The position numbers and the translations under genes were made by a program. Positions 1 through 8,438 of a DNA stretch of 45,325 nt are shown in pieces. This stretch comes from Sphingobacteriales bacterium (GTDB taxonomy: Bacteria; Bacteroidota; Bacteroidia; Sphingobacteriales; Sphingobacteriaceae). The notes under the pieces were generated by a model. That model had not been told where the DNA came from and did no database searches. It saw nothing but the letters and a program-made list of their open reading frames with translations. Position 1 is the first letter of the stretch. Each line of letters begins with the position of its first letter. The stretch covers positions 1 to 45,325 of the forward strand of contig RDYW01000048.1 of NCBI GenBank assembly GCA_004293485.1, in the 5' to 3' direction.

Positions 1-87
1 AATAACAGACCTGTAAGAAAATTTGGTTATCTAACTCCTAATGAAGTATTTTTACAGCTTAAGGTAAGTGTTGCACTTATCAGTTGA
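1..87 (+). CDS. IS30 family transposase, C-terminal fragment
   Basis: The frame is open from base 1 to TGA at 85-87 and gives 28 residues beginning NNRPVRKFGYLTPNEVF. IS30-family DDE transposases typically finish with a motif of the form NNRPRKxLGxxTPxEVF shortly before the stop, which this matches closely. Only the extreme C-terminus is present, so the catalytic DDE residues and the N-terminal helix-turn-helix cannot be checked. The truncation is by the window edge and does not show that the gene is broken. A second identical copy lies in the opposite orientation at the right edge. Confidence 0.8.
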   Translation, partial: NNRPVRKFGYLTPNEVFLQLKVSVALIS

Positions 88-95
88 ACACAGCA
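1..95 (+). mobile_element. 3' end of an IS30-type insertion sequence (left contig edge)
   Basis: These 95 bases are the exact reverse complement of 45229..45323. They hold the end of a transposase reading frame followed by eight bases. Because the two copies are identical up to base 95 and diverge immediately after it, base 95 probably marks the outer tip of the element. The stretch around 70-90 would then be the terminal inverted repeat overlapping the transposase stop, as is common in the IS30 family. The rest of the element lies outside the window. Confidence 0.8.
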
Positions 96-155
96 TTTAT
101 TATAAAAATAAAAAGTTAAAAGCTATTTTGGGGCTTATGGATTGTTAGTGGTAAT

Positions 156-716
156 TTACAAAAACTTAAACGTACCATCGGCTTCAAGTTTCATTATTGT
201 TGAGGGTAGATTTTCTTTAATAACATTTTGCTCAATATTTACTACATAATCTACCAACTCAAATAATTTAGGGTTTATTTCACTAAAATTTTTAGGTGTT
301 TTATCACCACTTATATTAGCAGATGTAGCTACTAAAGGTTTACGAAATTGCTGTATAAGTTGCTGGCAAAATCTGTGTTTTACAACACAAATGCCTATGC
401 TGCCATCGGGCGTAATAATATCTTGAGCTAGGTTTTTTGCACCAGAGTAAATAATGGTTAATGGTTTTTCGGCATATTGTATTAAATCGTAAGCTACTTC
501 GGGTACTTGTTTTACAAAACTTTGCAATTTGTTATCGCTATCTAAAAGTATGTTAAAGCCCTTACTAAGCCTGCATTTTTTTATTTCTTTAATTTTTTTA
601 ACAGCTTGGTTATGGGTAGCATCGCAGCCTATGCACCATACGGTATCGGTTGGGTAAACAATAATGCCTCCATTTTTTAATACTTCGAGTGCTTTTAATA
701 CTTCGTTTTTTAACAT
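156..716 (-). CDS. tsaC: L-threonylcarbamoyladenylate synthase (Sua5/YrdC/TsaC family)
   Basis: This 186-residue protein is predicted to make threonylcarbamoyl-AMP from threonine, bicarbonate and ATP, the first step of t6A37 modification of ANN-decoding tRNAs in the cytoplasm. It shows the YrdC-domain features: an N-terminal GGIIVYPTDTVWCIGCDAT segment (residues about 16-34) and the LVATSANISG motif near residue 130. The length fits the short TsaC-type enzyme without a Sua5 C-terminal domain. The usual Y-G after PTDTV is replaced by W-C, a mild deviation. Its ATG overlaps the end of the upstream glycosyltransferase gene by 7 bp, so it is probably the last gene of the kdsD-manC-GT operon and translationally coupled. 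Confidence 0.9.
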   Translation of the reverse strand: MLKNEVLKALEVLKNGGIIVYPTDTVWCIGCDATHNQAVKKIKEIKKCRLSKGFNILLDSDNKLQSFVKQVPEVAYDLIQYAEKPLTIIYSGAKNLAQDIITPDGSIGICVVKHRFCQQLIQQFRKPLVATSANISGDKTPKNFSEINPKLFELVDYVVNIEQNVIKENLPSTIMKLEADGTFKFL

Positions 717-1837
717 TTTAATAAGGTTTTTTGGTATATAGCTACCAATTGTTGGGCAATTATATCTTCTCTAAAATTAAGCGCATATTTTTTACCAGCC
801 ATAATCATATTTTGGCGCAAGGCATCATCATTTAAAATTAAGGTAATTTTGTTGGCTAGTTCGGTTTCGTTATAGGGGTTAATGTATATACTGTGGCTTC
901 CTCCAGCTTCTTCTAAGCATGAACCTTTGGCAGCAATAACGGGTACATCACAATTTAAGGCTTCCAAAATCGGGATACCAAATCCTTCAAAAACAGATGG
1001 ATATATAAAAATTTTTGCTAATCGGTAAATACTTGGTAAATGATTAAAAGCTACATTGTGTAAAAAAAGTACTCTAGTTTGTAAATGGTTTTGGGCAATG
1101 TAAGTTTCTAAAACATTTTTATATGTAGTGGATTTTCCTATAAGTACTAGAGTAGTGTTATTGGGCAAAAGCGTTAAAGCTTTTATAATTAATAATTGAT
1201 TTTTACGGGTTTCAATTGTGCCTACACATAGCAAAAAAACATCGGGAAGTTGATAAGTTTTTTTTACACTAAGCAAAGTATTGGGTAGGGGTTTTTCGTA
1301 AAATGAGGCATCGCAACCCTGATATACTACATCAATTTTATACGCATTAATACCCAAATAATGTACAATATCTTGCTTTGTTTGTTGGCTAATGGCAATA
1401 ATGGTATCGGCTTTTTTACATGCATAGTTAAATTTAAACTTGTAAATAAGCCTATCAATGTAATTAAAATACTGTGGATAGCGTATAAAAATAAGGTCGT
1501 GTATGGTTACTACGGCTTTTATGTTTTTACTTTTTAAGCCCAAAGGGATTTCGTTACTTAGACCATGAAAAATTTCGATACCATTTTTTTTTGCATCGTT
1601 TACCACACCCCAGCTACGCCACAAAAATTTAATAAAACGTGAAGCTGGTGTACAAATAATTATATTTTTAAAATTTTGCAAAAAAATTACCCTCGGGTTT
1701 ATTGAATTTTGGGGGCTATATAAAAACAAGCTATACCTGGGATAAGTAGTAGCTACACTATAAATAAGCCATCTGCTATAGTTACCCAAGCCAGTAAAAT
1801 TTTTAAATACACGCTTTGCTTCGTAACCTATTTTCAT
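710..1837 (-). CDS. Glycosyltransferase family 4 protein
   Basis: The 375-residue protein has the GT-B layout of retaining GT4 transferases. The N-terminal acceptor domain begins MKIGYEAKRVFKNFTGLGNY, where the glycine-rich loop is typical, and the C-terminal nucleotide-sugar domain carries the E-x7-E type motif in SVFEGFGIPILEALNCDVPV (about residues 286-305). No signal peptide or clear membrane helix is seen, so it should act at the cytoplasmic face of the inner membrane. Placed between a GDP-mannose-forming enzyme and tsaC, it may transfer mannose or a derived sugar into a surface glycan; that donor is inferred from context only. Confidence 0.88.
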   Translation of the reverse strand: MKIGYEAKRVFKNFTGLGNYSRWLIYSVATTYPRYSLFLYSPQNSINPRVIFLQNFKNIIICTPASRFIKFLWRSWGVVNDAKKNGIEIFHGLSNEIPLGLKSKNIKAVVTIHDLIFIRYPQYFNYIDRLIYKFKFNYACKKADTIIAISQQTKQDIVHYLGINAYKIDVVYQGCDASFYEKPLPNTLLSVKKTYQLPDVFLLCVGTIETRKNQLLIIKALTLLPNNTTLVLIGKSTTYKNVLETYIAQNHLQTRVLFLHNVAFNHLPSIYRLAKIFIYPSVFEGFGIPILEALNCDVPVIAAKGSCLEEAGGSHSIYINPYNETELANKITLILNDDALRQNMIMAGKKYALNFREDIIAQQLVAIYQKTLLKC

Positions 1838-1878
1838 AATTTTTTAAGCTTTAGGAAGTTGCATTTTCGATATTTTTG

Positions 1879-1990
1879 CTTCGGGCAGCGGGCCTCGGGC
1901 TATGGAAATCATATTATTGTACCAATGTTTTACTTTGATGAAACATAAAACAAAAAGCCCGCAGCCCGAAAGCCCGCAGCCCGTAGCCCG
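1879..1990 (+). repeat. G+C-rich imperfect inverted repeat built from gcccg(c/t)a units
   Basis: In the 157-bp gap between the manC-like and GT4 genes, bases 1879-1905 carry cgggcagcgggcctcgggct and bases 1956-1990 carry the complementary-sense units agcccgcagcccg, repeated with small changes. The two arms can pair imperfectly around a spacer of about 50 bp. The composition contrasts sharply with the A+T-rich surroundings. A 64-codon open frame across it is judged to be chance. It could act as an RNA hairpin between operon genes or be an interspersed repeat. Confidence 0.6.
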
Positions 1991-1994
1991 TTTC

Positions 1995-3080
1995 CTAAAT
2001 ATACTTATTACCGTACTTGGTTTTAACATCGGCAACAATTTGTTTTACCGTTTGTTCTTTTACTTTTGGCGAAATTAATAAAGTATTATTGGCTTCTACT
2101 ACAATAAAATCATGTAAATCTTGTAAAATAACCAATTTATCTTTAGGTACATTAACCATACAGTTGCTACTGTCTATCATTACTACGTTTTCGGGGTTTA
2201 TTATTGCGTTGCCCGCATTGTCTTTGAGGGCTAACTCGTAAATAGAGGCCCAAGTACCTAAATCGCTCCATCCAAATTCGGATGGCATTACATATACGTT
2301 ATTTGCTTTTTCCATCACGCCATAATCAATAGAAATATTGGTGCATTTTTGAAAACAGGTTTGTATAAATTCTTTTTCAGACGGGGTATTGTATAAGCCA
2401 TTGCCTTCATTAAAAATTTCGGCAATATCGGGTAAGTGGGTATTAAAAGCTTGTATAATTGAGTTTACCGACCATATAAATATACCGGCATTCCATAAAA
2501 AATCGCCACTTAATAAAAACGATTCGGCAATTTCGAGGCTAGGTTTTTCGGTAAATGTTTTTACTTTATATAAATTTTCGCTTAATTGATGTTGGTTGTA
2601 TTGTATGTATCCGTAACCTGTATCGGGCCTAGAGGGTTGTATGCCTAACGTAATTAAGCAGTCGTTTTGTTCAGCAACATCCAGCGAAGTTTCAATTTTA
2701 TGTATAAAAGCTGGGGTATCTAAAATCAAATGATCGCTGGGTGCAACAACAATGGCAGCATCGGCGCAAAGCTGCTTAATTTTATAACAGCCATAAGCAA
2801 TACAAGGTGCAGTATTTCGCATTACGGGTTCGCCTATTATTTGGTTGGGGTGCAAGCCTGGTATTTGCTTGTTTACCAACTCAAAGTAACTTTCGTTGGT
2901 TAGTATAAAAATATTTTGTTTGGGTACAATTTGGGCAAATCTATCGTAAGTGTTTTGAATTAAACTTTTACCCGTACCCAATATATCTAAAAACTGCTTG
3001 GGGTAAGTGCTACGGCTTACAGGCCAAAATCGGCTTCCTATACCGCCAGCAAGTATTAGTGCGTATTGGTTATTTTTCAT
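1995..3080 (-). CDS. manC: Mannose-1-phosphate guanylyltransferase
   Basis: This enzyme makes GDP-mannose from GTP and mannose-1-phosphate in the cytoplasm, feeding GDP-mannose and GDP-fucose into surface polysaccharides. The N-terminus has the nucleotidyltransferase signature LILAGGIGSRFWPVSR followed by PKQFLDILG (residues about 8-34). VVAPSDHLI near residue 111 and the FGWSDLGTW motif near residue 268 are characteristic of the family. At 361 residues it is the monofunctional type, lacking the C-terminal phosphomannose isomerase cupin of bifunctional enzymes. It starts 45 bp after the kdsD stop with no obvious terminator between, so the two genes are probably co-transcribed. Confidence 0.9.
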   Translation of the reverse strand: MKNNQYALILAGGIGSRFWPVSRSTYPKQFLDILGTGKSLIQNTYDRFAQIVPKQNIFILTNESYFELVNKQIPGLHPNQIIGEPVMRNTAPCIAYGCYKIKQLCADAAIVVAPSDHLILDTPAFIHKIETSLDVAEQNDCLITLGIQPSRPDTGYGYIQYNQHQLSENLYKVKTFTEKPSLEIAESFLLSGDFLWNAGIFIWSVNSIIQAFNTHLPDIAEIFNEGNGLYNTPSEKEFIQTCFQKCTNISIDYGVMEKANNVYVMPSEFGWSDLGTWASIYELALKDNAGNAIINPENVVMIDSSNCMVNVPKDKLVILQDLHDFIVVEANNTLLISPKVKEQTVKQIVADVKTKYGNKYI

Positions 3081-3125
3081 TTTTTATTTTTAATGTAAGA
3101 GTAATAAATAAGTTTTAAAAAAAAA

Positions 3126-4091
3126 CTAGAAAATGCCTTCTTTAAGTAAATCGTGTAAGTGAATTACGCCTTCAAAATTATCATTTTCCATAACAATAAG
3201 TTGGGTGATTTGATTTTTTTGCATCAGCTGTAAAGCAGTTACGGCTAACTCATTATTTTCGATGGTTTTAGGATATTTTCCCATAATATCGCTTGCAAGT
3301 AAGTTTTCAAAAGAGGTATATTTTTGCATCATACGGCGTAAATCGCCATCGGTAATTACACCAATAAGTTTATTATCGTTAATTACAGCCACTATACCTA
3401 AACGTTTTTTCGAAATTTCAAGTATTACATCGTGTATTTTACAAGTGCTATTTACTACGGGTTTTTGGTTAAATATTACCAAATCACTCACTTTTAAATA
3501 CATTTTTTTACCCAAAGTGCCACCAGGATGATACTTAGCAAAATCTACACCGGAAAACGCTCGGCACTCAACCAAGCATATAGCCAGTGCGTCGCCCATG
3601 GCCATTTGTGCTGTGGTGCTTGTAGTGGGGGCAAGGTTATGCGGGCATGCTTCAGAAGCCACAAAAGTATCGATTACAAAATCGGATTGTTTGGCTAAAT
3701 AGGAGTTTACATCGCCTACAAAACAAGCAATTTTATTTTTACCCCGTTTTAATAATGGTATTAAAACCTTTATTTCGGCTGTATTACCACTTTTTGATAA
3801 GCAAATAATTAAATCATCGGCCTGTATCATACCCAAATCGCCATGAATAGCTTCGCCAGCATGCATAAACAAAGCAGGTGTACCTGTAGAGTTTAAGGTG
3901 GCTACTATTTTTTGCCCTACAATAGCACTTTTGCCCACACCAGTAATTACTACACGACCATTTAAGCTATAAATTTGATTTACCAAATTGGTAAATTGGC
4001 TATTTAATAAATTTGTTAAATGCCCTATTGCTTCGCTTTCTGTTTTTAAAGTACGTTTTGCAATAGCTAGTATTTCGTTGTTTGATTTCAA
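3126..4091 (-). CDS. kdsD: Arabinose-5-phosphate isomerase (KpsF/GutQ/KdsD family)
   Basis: The protein interconverts ribulose-5-phosphate and arabinose-5-phosphate, the first step of Kdo synthesis for LPS. It has a sugar isomerase (SIS) domain with TGVGKSAIVGQKIVATLNS and HAGEAIHGDLGMI, a CLSKSGNTAE motif, and two C-terminal CBS domains (last ~120 residues). I place the start at TTG 4091, giving 321 residues, the usual family length. An in-frame ATG at 4178 would add 29 hydrophobic, non-homologous-looking residues and leave only 7 bp to the divergent recQ start, with no room for the recQ promoter elements. The TTG choice is inferred. kdsA lies just beyond recQ on the other strand. Confidence 0.88.
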   Translation of the reverse strand: MKSNNEILAIAKRTLKTESEAIGHLTNLLNSQFTNLVNQIYSLNGRVVITGVGKSAIVGQKIVATLNSTGTPALFMHAGEAIHGDLGMIQADDLIICLSKSGNTAEIKVLIPLLKRGKNKIACFVGDVNSYLAKQSDFVIDTFVASEACPHNLAPTTSTTAQMAMGDALAICLVECRAFSGVDFAKYHPGGTLGKKMYLKVSDLVIFNQKPVVNSTCKIHDVILEISKKRLGIVAVINDNKLIGVITDGDLRRMMQKYTSFENLLASDIMGKYPKTIENNELAVTALQLMQKNQITQLIVMENDNFEGVIHLHDLLKEGIF

Positions 4092-4117
4092 TATTTTTAA
4101 TTTTTTTAAATAAATTA

Positions 4118-4145
4118 TTGTAAGTCCCAAAAATATGTTATTTTG
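4118..4145 (+). promoter_or_regulatory. Candidate promoter of recQ
   Basis: TTG at 4118-4120, an 18-nt spacer and TATTTTG at 4139-4145 resemble the Bacteroidota sigma-A promoter (TTG - about 19 nt - TAnnTTTG), although the -7 element is one T short. Transcription would begin near 4152, giving a leader of about 34 nt. It lies inside the long-start version of kdsD, which is one reason for preferring the shorter kdsD. Confidence 0.4.
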
Positions 4146-4185
4146 AAGTCTTAAATACAAATAGATTTCAATATTCAATTTATCG

Positions 4186-6378
4186 ATGCAAATAGATTAT
4201 AAATTAGCAGAAAACTTACAAGCATTTTTTGGCTTTGATACCTTTAAAGGCGACCAAGAAGCCATTATAAACAGTATTTTAGATAAAAAAGACACTTTTG
4301 TAATTATGCCTACGGGTGGCGGAAAATCAATATGCTACCAATTGCCAGCATTAATGAGCAAAGGTACTGCCATTGTAATTTCGCCTTTAATTGCTTTAAT
4401 GAAAAACCAGGTAGACCAATTGCGTGTATTTGGCGGGCGAGATAACATTGCCCATTTTCTTAACTCATCATTAAATAAAGCCGAAAGTACCAAGGTAAAA
4501 GATGATGTAAGTGCCGGCGAAACCAAACTTTTGTATGTAGCCCCCGAATCGTTAAACAAGCAAGAAACAGTTGATTTTTTAAAAAATATTTCAATATCGT
4601 TTGTTGCTGTTGATGAAGCACATTGCATATCAGAATGGGGGCATGATTTTAGGCCCGAGTACCGGCGTATAAGGCAAGTAATAAACAATATACGTGAAGA
4701 TCTTGCAATAATAGCGTTAACCGCAACTGCCACACCAAAAGTACAGCAAGATATTCAAAAAAACTTGCAGATGACTGATGCAAACCTTTTTAAATCGTCG
4801 TTTAACAGGCCAAATTTATACTACGAAGTAAAAGCCAAAAAAGATGTTTTAAAAGATATTATACGGTATGCCAAAAACAATGTGGGCAAATCGGGAATTG
4901 TATATTGCCTTAGCCGTAAAAAAGTAGAAGAAGTAGCTAATGCTTTAACTATTAACGGCATAAAATCGCTACCCTACCATGCAGGGCTCGAACCTAAAAC
5001 CCGAGCCGAAACACAAGATAAGTTTTTGATGGAAGATGTAGATGTAATAGTAGCCACAATTGCCTTTGGTATGGGTATTGATAAACCCGATGTGCGCTAT
5101 GTAATTCACCACGATATACCCAAAAGCATGGAAGGCTATTATCAAGAAACGGGTAGGGCAGGCCGAGATGGTGGAGAGGGTAATTGTATAGCCTTTTATG
5201 CCGAAAAAGATGTAGAAAAGCTTACCAAGTTTATGAAAGATAAGCCAGTATCGGAACGCGAAATAGGCACACAAATACTTAAAGAAGTTATAGATTATTC
5301 AGAATCGGCCGTGTGTAGGCGCAAGCAAATACTCCATTATTTTGGCGAAAACTACGACGAAACGGGCTGTAACGATAAATGCGACAATTGCCGAGCCCAA
5401 AAAGACTATTTTAATGCCGAAGAATTTTTACCTCAATTGCTACAAACTATTTTAGATTTTGGCGAAAAGTTTGATGATATGTACATTTTAAATGTACTAA
5501 TGGGCGAAGATTCGGCTTTAATACAATCGTACAAACACCACCTACTACCTATTTATGGCTTAGGTAAAATAAAAGGTTTACTGTTATGGAAATCTTTAAT
5601 AAGGCAAGCATTATTAAATAATTTTTTAGTTAAAGATGTAGATGATTATGGTTTATTAAGTTTAACCGAAGCCGGGCATAACTATTTAAAAAACCCCTAT
5701 GCGATAAAATACATTTTAAACCGCCCTATCGAAAGTGCAACAGTAAACGACGACGACGAAAATGTACAAACAGGAACGGGTGCCTTAGATACCGAACTAT
5801 TAAAAATGCTAAAAGACTTGCGCAAAAAAATTGCCAAGCAAAAAAATCTACCTCCATTTGTATTATTTCAAGACCCATCACTTGAAGAAATGTGTACAAA
5901 TTATCCTATTAATATGGATGAATTAAAAAATATTTCGGGTGTAGGTAACGGTAAAGCCGCAAAATTTGGTACAGCATTTATCGATTTAATTAAGCAATAT
6001 GTAGAAGATAACGAAATTGACCGCCCCATTGATTTTGTAGTTAAAACAACAGCCAATAAATCGGCTTTAAAAGTTTCGATTATTCAAAATATCGATAGAC
6101 AAGTATCTTTAGAAGTAATAGCATCATCAAAAGGAATTTCGTACGAAGAAATCTTAAAAGAAGTAGAATCGATAGTAAGCTCAGGTACTAAGCTTAATTT
6201 AAATTATTTTATTGATGAGATGATAGACGACGATCGCCAAGACGAAGTTTTTGATTATTTTAAAACTGCCGAAGTAGATTCTATTGATGCTGCCCTAAAA
6301 GAATTAGGCACCGACGATTATAACTACGAAGAAATACAATTAATGAGAATTAAATTTATGTCGGAACTGGGCAACTAA
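4186..6378 (+). CDS. recQ: ATP-dependent DNA helicase RecQ
   Basis: A 730-residue 3'-5' DNA helicase for recombination and stalled-fork repair. The sequence shows motif I MPTGGGKS (residues 41-48), DEAH at 143-146 followed by CISEWGHDFRPEYR, and the helicase-C core with AFGMGIDKPDVRYVIH and QETGRAGRDG (about 293-330). A cysteine cluster of the RecQ zinc-binding subdomain follows (CRRKQILHYF...CNDKCDNC, about 375-405), then an RQC-like winged helix and an HRDC domain (about 545-620) containing the ISGVGNGKAAKFG helix-hairpin motif. A further ~110-residue acidic tail is longer than in E. coli RecQ (about 610 aa). It runs 17 bp upstream of kdsA and is divergent from kdsD. Confidence 0.95.
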   Translation: MQIDYKLAENLQAFFGFDTFKGDQEAIINSILDKKDTFVIMPTGGGKSICYQLPALMSKGTAIVISPLIALMKNQVDQLRVFGGRDNIAHFLNSSLNKAESTKVKDDVSAGETKLLYVAPESLNKQETVDFLKNISISFVAVDEAHCISEWGHDFRPEYRRIRQVINNIREDLAIIALTATATPKVQQDIQKNLQMTDANLFKSSFNRPNLYYEVKAKKDVLKDIIRYAKNNVGKSGIVYCLSRKKVEEVANALTINGIKSLPYHAGLEPKTRAETQDKFLMEDVDVIVATIAFGMGIDKPDVRYVIHHDIPKSMEGYYQETGRAGRDGGEGNCIAFYAEKDVEKLTKFMKDKPVSEREIGTQILKEVIDYSESAVCRRKQILHYFGENYDETGCNDKCDNCRAQKDYFNAEEFLPQLLQTILDFGEKFDDMYILNVLMGEDSALIQSYKHHLLPIYGLGKIKGLLLWKSLIRQALLNNFLVKDVDDYGLLSLTEAGHNYLKNPYAIKYILNRPIESATVNDDDENVQTGTGALDTELLKMLKDLRKKIAKQKNLPPFVLFQDPSLEEMCTNYPINMDELKNISGVGNGKAAKFGTAFIDLIKQYVEDNEIDRPIDFVVKTTANKSALKVSIIQNIDRQVSLEVIASSKGISYEEILKEVESIVSSGTKLNLNYFIDEMIDDDRQDEVFDYFKTAEVDSIDAALKELGTDDYNYEEIQLMRIKFMSELGN

Positions 6379-6395
6379 GCCTCAAATTTTTAATA

Positions 6396-7202
6396 ATGAT
6401 TTTAAATAAATTACAATATACCTCATCGGGCAATTTTTTTTTGATGGCAGGGCCATGTGCTATCGAAAGCGAAGAAATAGCCTTACGCATAGCCGATAAA
6501 ATTGTAAACATTACCGATAGGCTCGAAATTCCTTATATTTTTAAAGGCTCGTACCGCAAAGCCAACCGATCGAGGATTGATTCGTTTAAAGGAATTGGCG
6601 ACGAAAAAGCTCTTAAAATTTTAGAACGTGTTGGCCACGAGTTTGATATACCCACCGTTACCGATATACACGAAAGCCACGAAGCGGCTATGGCCGCCGC
6701 ATATGTAGATGTGCTACAAATACCTGCTTTTTTATGCCGCCAAACCGAATTATTAACCGCCGCAGCACTTACAGGTAAAGTAGTAAATATTAAAAAAGGG
6801 CAGTTTTTGTCGGCTGGTGCCATGAAATTTGCGGTTGATAAAATTACCGAATCGGGCAACCATAACGTAATACTAACCGACCGTGGAAATACTTTTGGCT
6901 ACCAAGATATGGTGGTTGATTTTAGAGGAATACCCGAAATGAGGGCTTTTAACGTTCCAGTGGTAATGGACTGTACACACTCGTTACAACAGCCCAACCA
7001 AGCCAGAGGCGTTACAGGCGGTAAACCAGCTTTAATAGAAACTATTGCTAAAGCCGCTATTGCCGTAGGTACCGATGGCTTATTTATAGAAACACACCCC
7101 GAACCCGAAAATGCAAAATCAGACGGAGCAAATATGTTACACTTAGATTTGTTAGAAGATTTACTGCTAAAACTGGTTAGAATTAGAAAAGCGATACAAT
7201 AA
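6396..7202 (+). CDS. kdsA: 3-deoxy-8-phosphooctulonate synthase (Kdo-8-phosphate synthase)
   Basis: The enzyme condenses phosphoenolpyruvate with arabinose-5-phosphate to give Kdo-8-phosphate for the LPS inner core. The 268-residue sequence matches KdsA end to end. It has the MAGPCAIES PEP-binding start (residues about 18-26), FKGSYRKANRS with the conserved KANR, DIHE, KKGQFLSAGAMK, TDRGNTFGYQDMVVD and the HPEPENAKSDGANML loop near the C-terminus. Its substrate is the product of kdsD, which lies on the other side of recQ. It begins 17 bp after recQ and is probably co-transcribed with it. It converges on the 7223..8437 glycosyltransferase with only 20 bp between. Confidence 0.95.
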   Translation: MILNKLQYTSSGNFFLMAGPCAIESEEIALRIADKIVNITDRLEIPYIFKGSYRKANRSRIDSFKGIGDEKALKILERVGHEFDIPTVTDIHESHEAAMAAAYVDVLQIPAFLCRQTELLTAAALTGKVVNIKKGQFLSAGAMKFAVDKITESGNHNVILTDRGNTFGYQDMVVDFRGIPEMRAFNVPVVMDCTHSLQQPNQARGVTGGKPALIETIAKAAIAVGTDGLFIETHPEPENAKSDGANMLHLDLLEDLLLKLVRIRKAIQ

Positions 7203-7222
7203 ATTTTACAATTTTTAATGCC

Positions 7223-8437
7223 TTAGTTTAGTTTTTGCCCGCAAATTTGTTTATATTTAAGTATAAAAGCCATAAGTTGGTTGGTTCGTTGTTGCCAATC
7301 AGCATTTTTCGAAATTTCTAACCTTTTGTTTATTATTTCTTCGCTTTGTGGTTGAGTTGCAAGTGTTAAGCTGGTTTTAAAATCGGCACTATTTGCAGCG
7401 GTATAAACCACTTCATCGGCCAAACCTAAACTTGCAAACGGCGTTATTACAACCGGTAAGCCCATTGCTAAATATTCGTTTGCTTTTAAAGGATAAATAG
7501 CTTTGGTAAGCGAGTTTAATACATATGGAATAATACCTACATTAATTTTGCTTTGCAGTTGAGGTATATATTCTGGCGCAACTGGAGGCAAAAAAGTAAC
7601 ATTTTTATATTGCGATAAACGGCTAAAAACCTGTGGTTCAAAAACTTTACCAATAAATAAAAAATTAAAATGTGGCATATCTTTCACTACAGTTTCCAGC
7701 AGGTTTATATCTATTCGGTTATCAATACTCCCTGTATAACCAATTGTAATTGGCGTGTTTATTGGGTTTTGCTTGGTTGCAAAGTATTTATTAAAGGCAT
7801 TAAAGTGCACCCCATTATGCACTATTTCGGTAGGTATATTAGGGTTTGTTTTTATTTTTTGCAATTCGGTTGATGTTACAATTAGTAAATCTACTTTAGC
7901 TATGTATGCTTTTTCATCTATAGCGGCAAAATTTTTAAAATAAGGTACATTTGTAAAATCATCGTAACAATAATATACTTTAAAAGTTACATTGCGTATT
8001 TTCCAATACAATCCTAAAAATGGCTGAAAAGCATTAAAACTTATAATTTGTTTCATTTTAAATTTTTTTGCTGCTTTGTTAATATAATAGCCTGTTAAAA
8101 AGGCATTAAATTTATTGGCCAGTTTAAATAATTTATAATTATTTAGGGCAAATGATGGAAATATAGGTGGAAGCGATAAAACATAAAGACCTTTATTGTT
8201 GTTTCCACTGATTTTTTGAAGCCTATTTTTAAAGCCCAAAATCCGTTTCCAATCTATTTTTTTTTTTCCTAAAATTGCTTTCAGGCAATCGCCAAATGTA
8301 TAGGCATAATCTACATAAATTACTAAATTGTCGTTTGCGGCACATTTCATTAGCTCTACCGTTGACCGTAAATAATCGGCATGCCAAGCGGGCAGTGCAA
8401 AACATATTATATGCTGTGTAGTGTAAGGCTTGTTCAA
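7223..8437 (-). CDS. Glycosyltransferase (GT-B fold, group-1 like), last gene of the exopolysaccharide operon
   Basis: A 404-residue probable cytoplasmic glycosyltransferase. The C-terminal half carries PITIGYTGSIDNRIDINLL (donor-domain start, about residue 229), FLFIGKV, and a final segment ANEYLAMGLPVVITPF (about 346-361), where E/L-x-MGLPVV is the usual donor-binding helix. The N-terminal half is less conserved but contains the YCYDDFTNVPYF type segment seen in TuaH-like transferases. The start is TTG at 8437: it lies one base after the TAG stop of the co-polymerase gene (tag-c-ttg), and no ATG occurs until about 30 codons later, so translational coupling is likely. Donor and acceptor are unknown. 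Confidence 0.82.
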   Translation of the reverse strand: MNKPYTTQHIICFALPAWHADYLRSTVELMKCAANDNLVIYVDYAYTFGDCLKAILGKKKIDWKRILGFKNRLQKISGNNNKGLYVLSLPPIFPSFALNNYKLFKLANKFNAFLTGYYINKAAKKFKMKQIISFNAFQPFLGLYWKIRNVTFKVYYCYDDFTNVPYFKNFAAIDEKAYIAKVDLLIVTSTELQKIKTNPNIPTEIVHNGVHFNAFNKYFATKQNPINTPITIGYTGSIDNRIDINLLETVVKDMPHFNFLFIGKVFEPQVFSRLSQYKNVTFLPPVAPEYIPQLQSKINVGIIPYVLNSLTKAIYPLKANEYLAMGLPVVITPFASLGLADEVVYTAANSADFKTSLTLATQPQSEEIINKRLEISKNADWQQRTNQLMAFILKYKQICGQKLN

Positions 8438-8438
8438 G

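Noticed and set aside
1844-2038. 64-codon open frame on the minus strand
   Set aside because: It overlaps the 3' end of the manC-like gene, lies mostly on the gcccg repeat, and has no recognisable protein character.
4092-4178. 29-codon N-terminal extension of kdsD
   Set aside because: It makes the protein longer than the family, is unlike SIS-domain starts, and leaves 7 bp to the divergent recQ gene.
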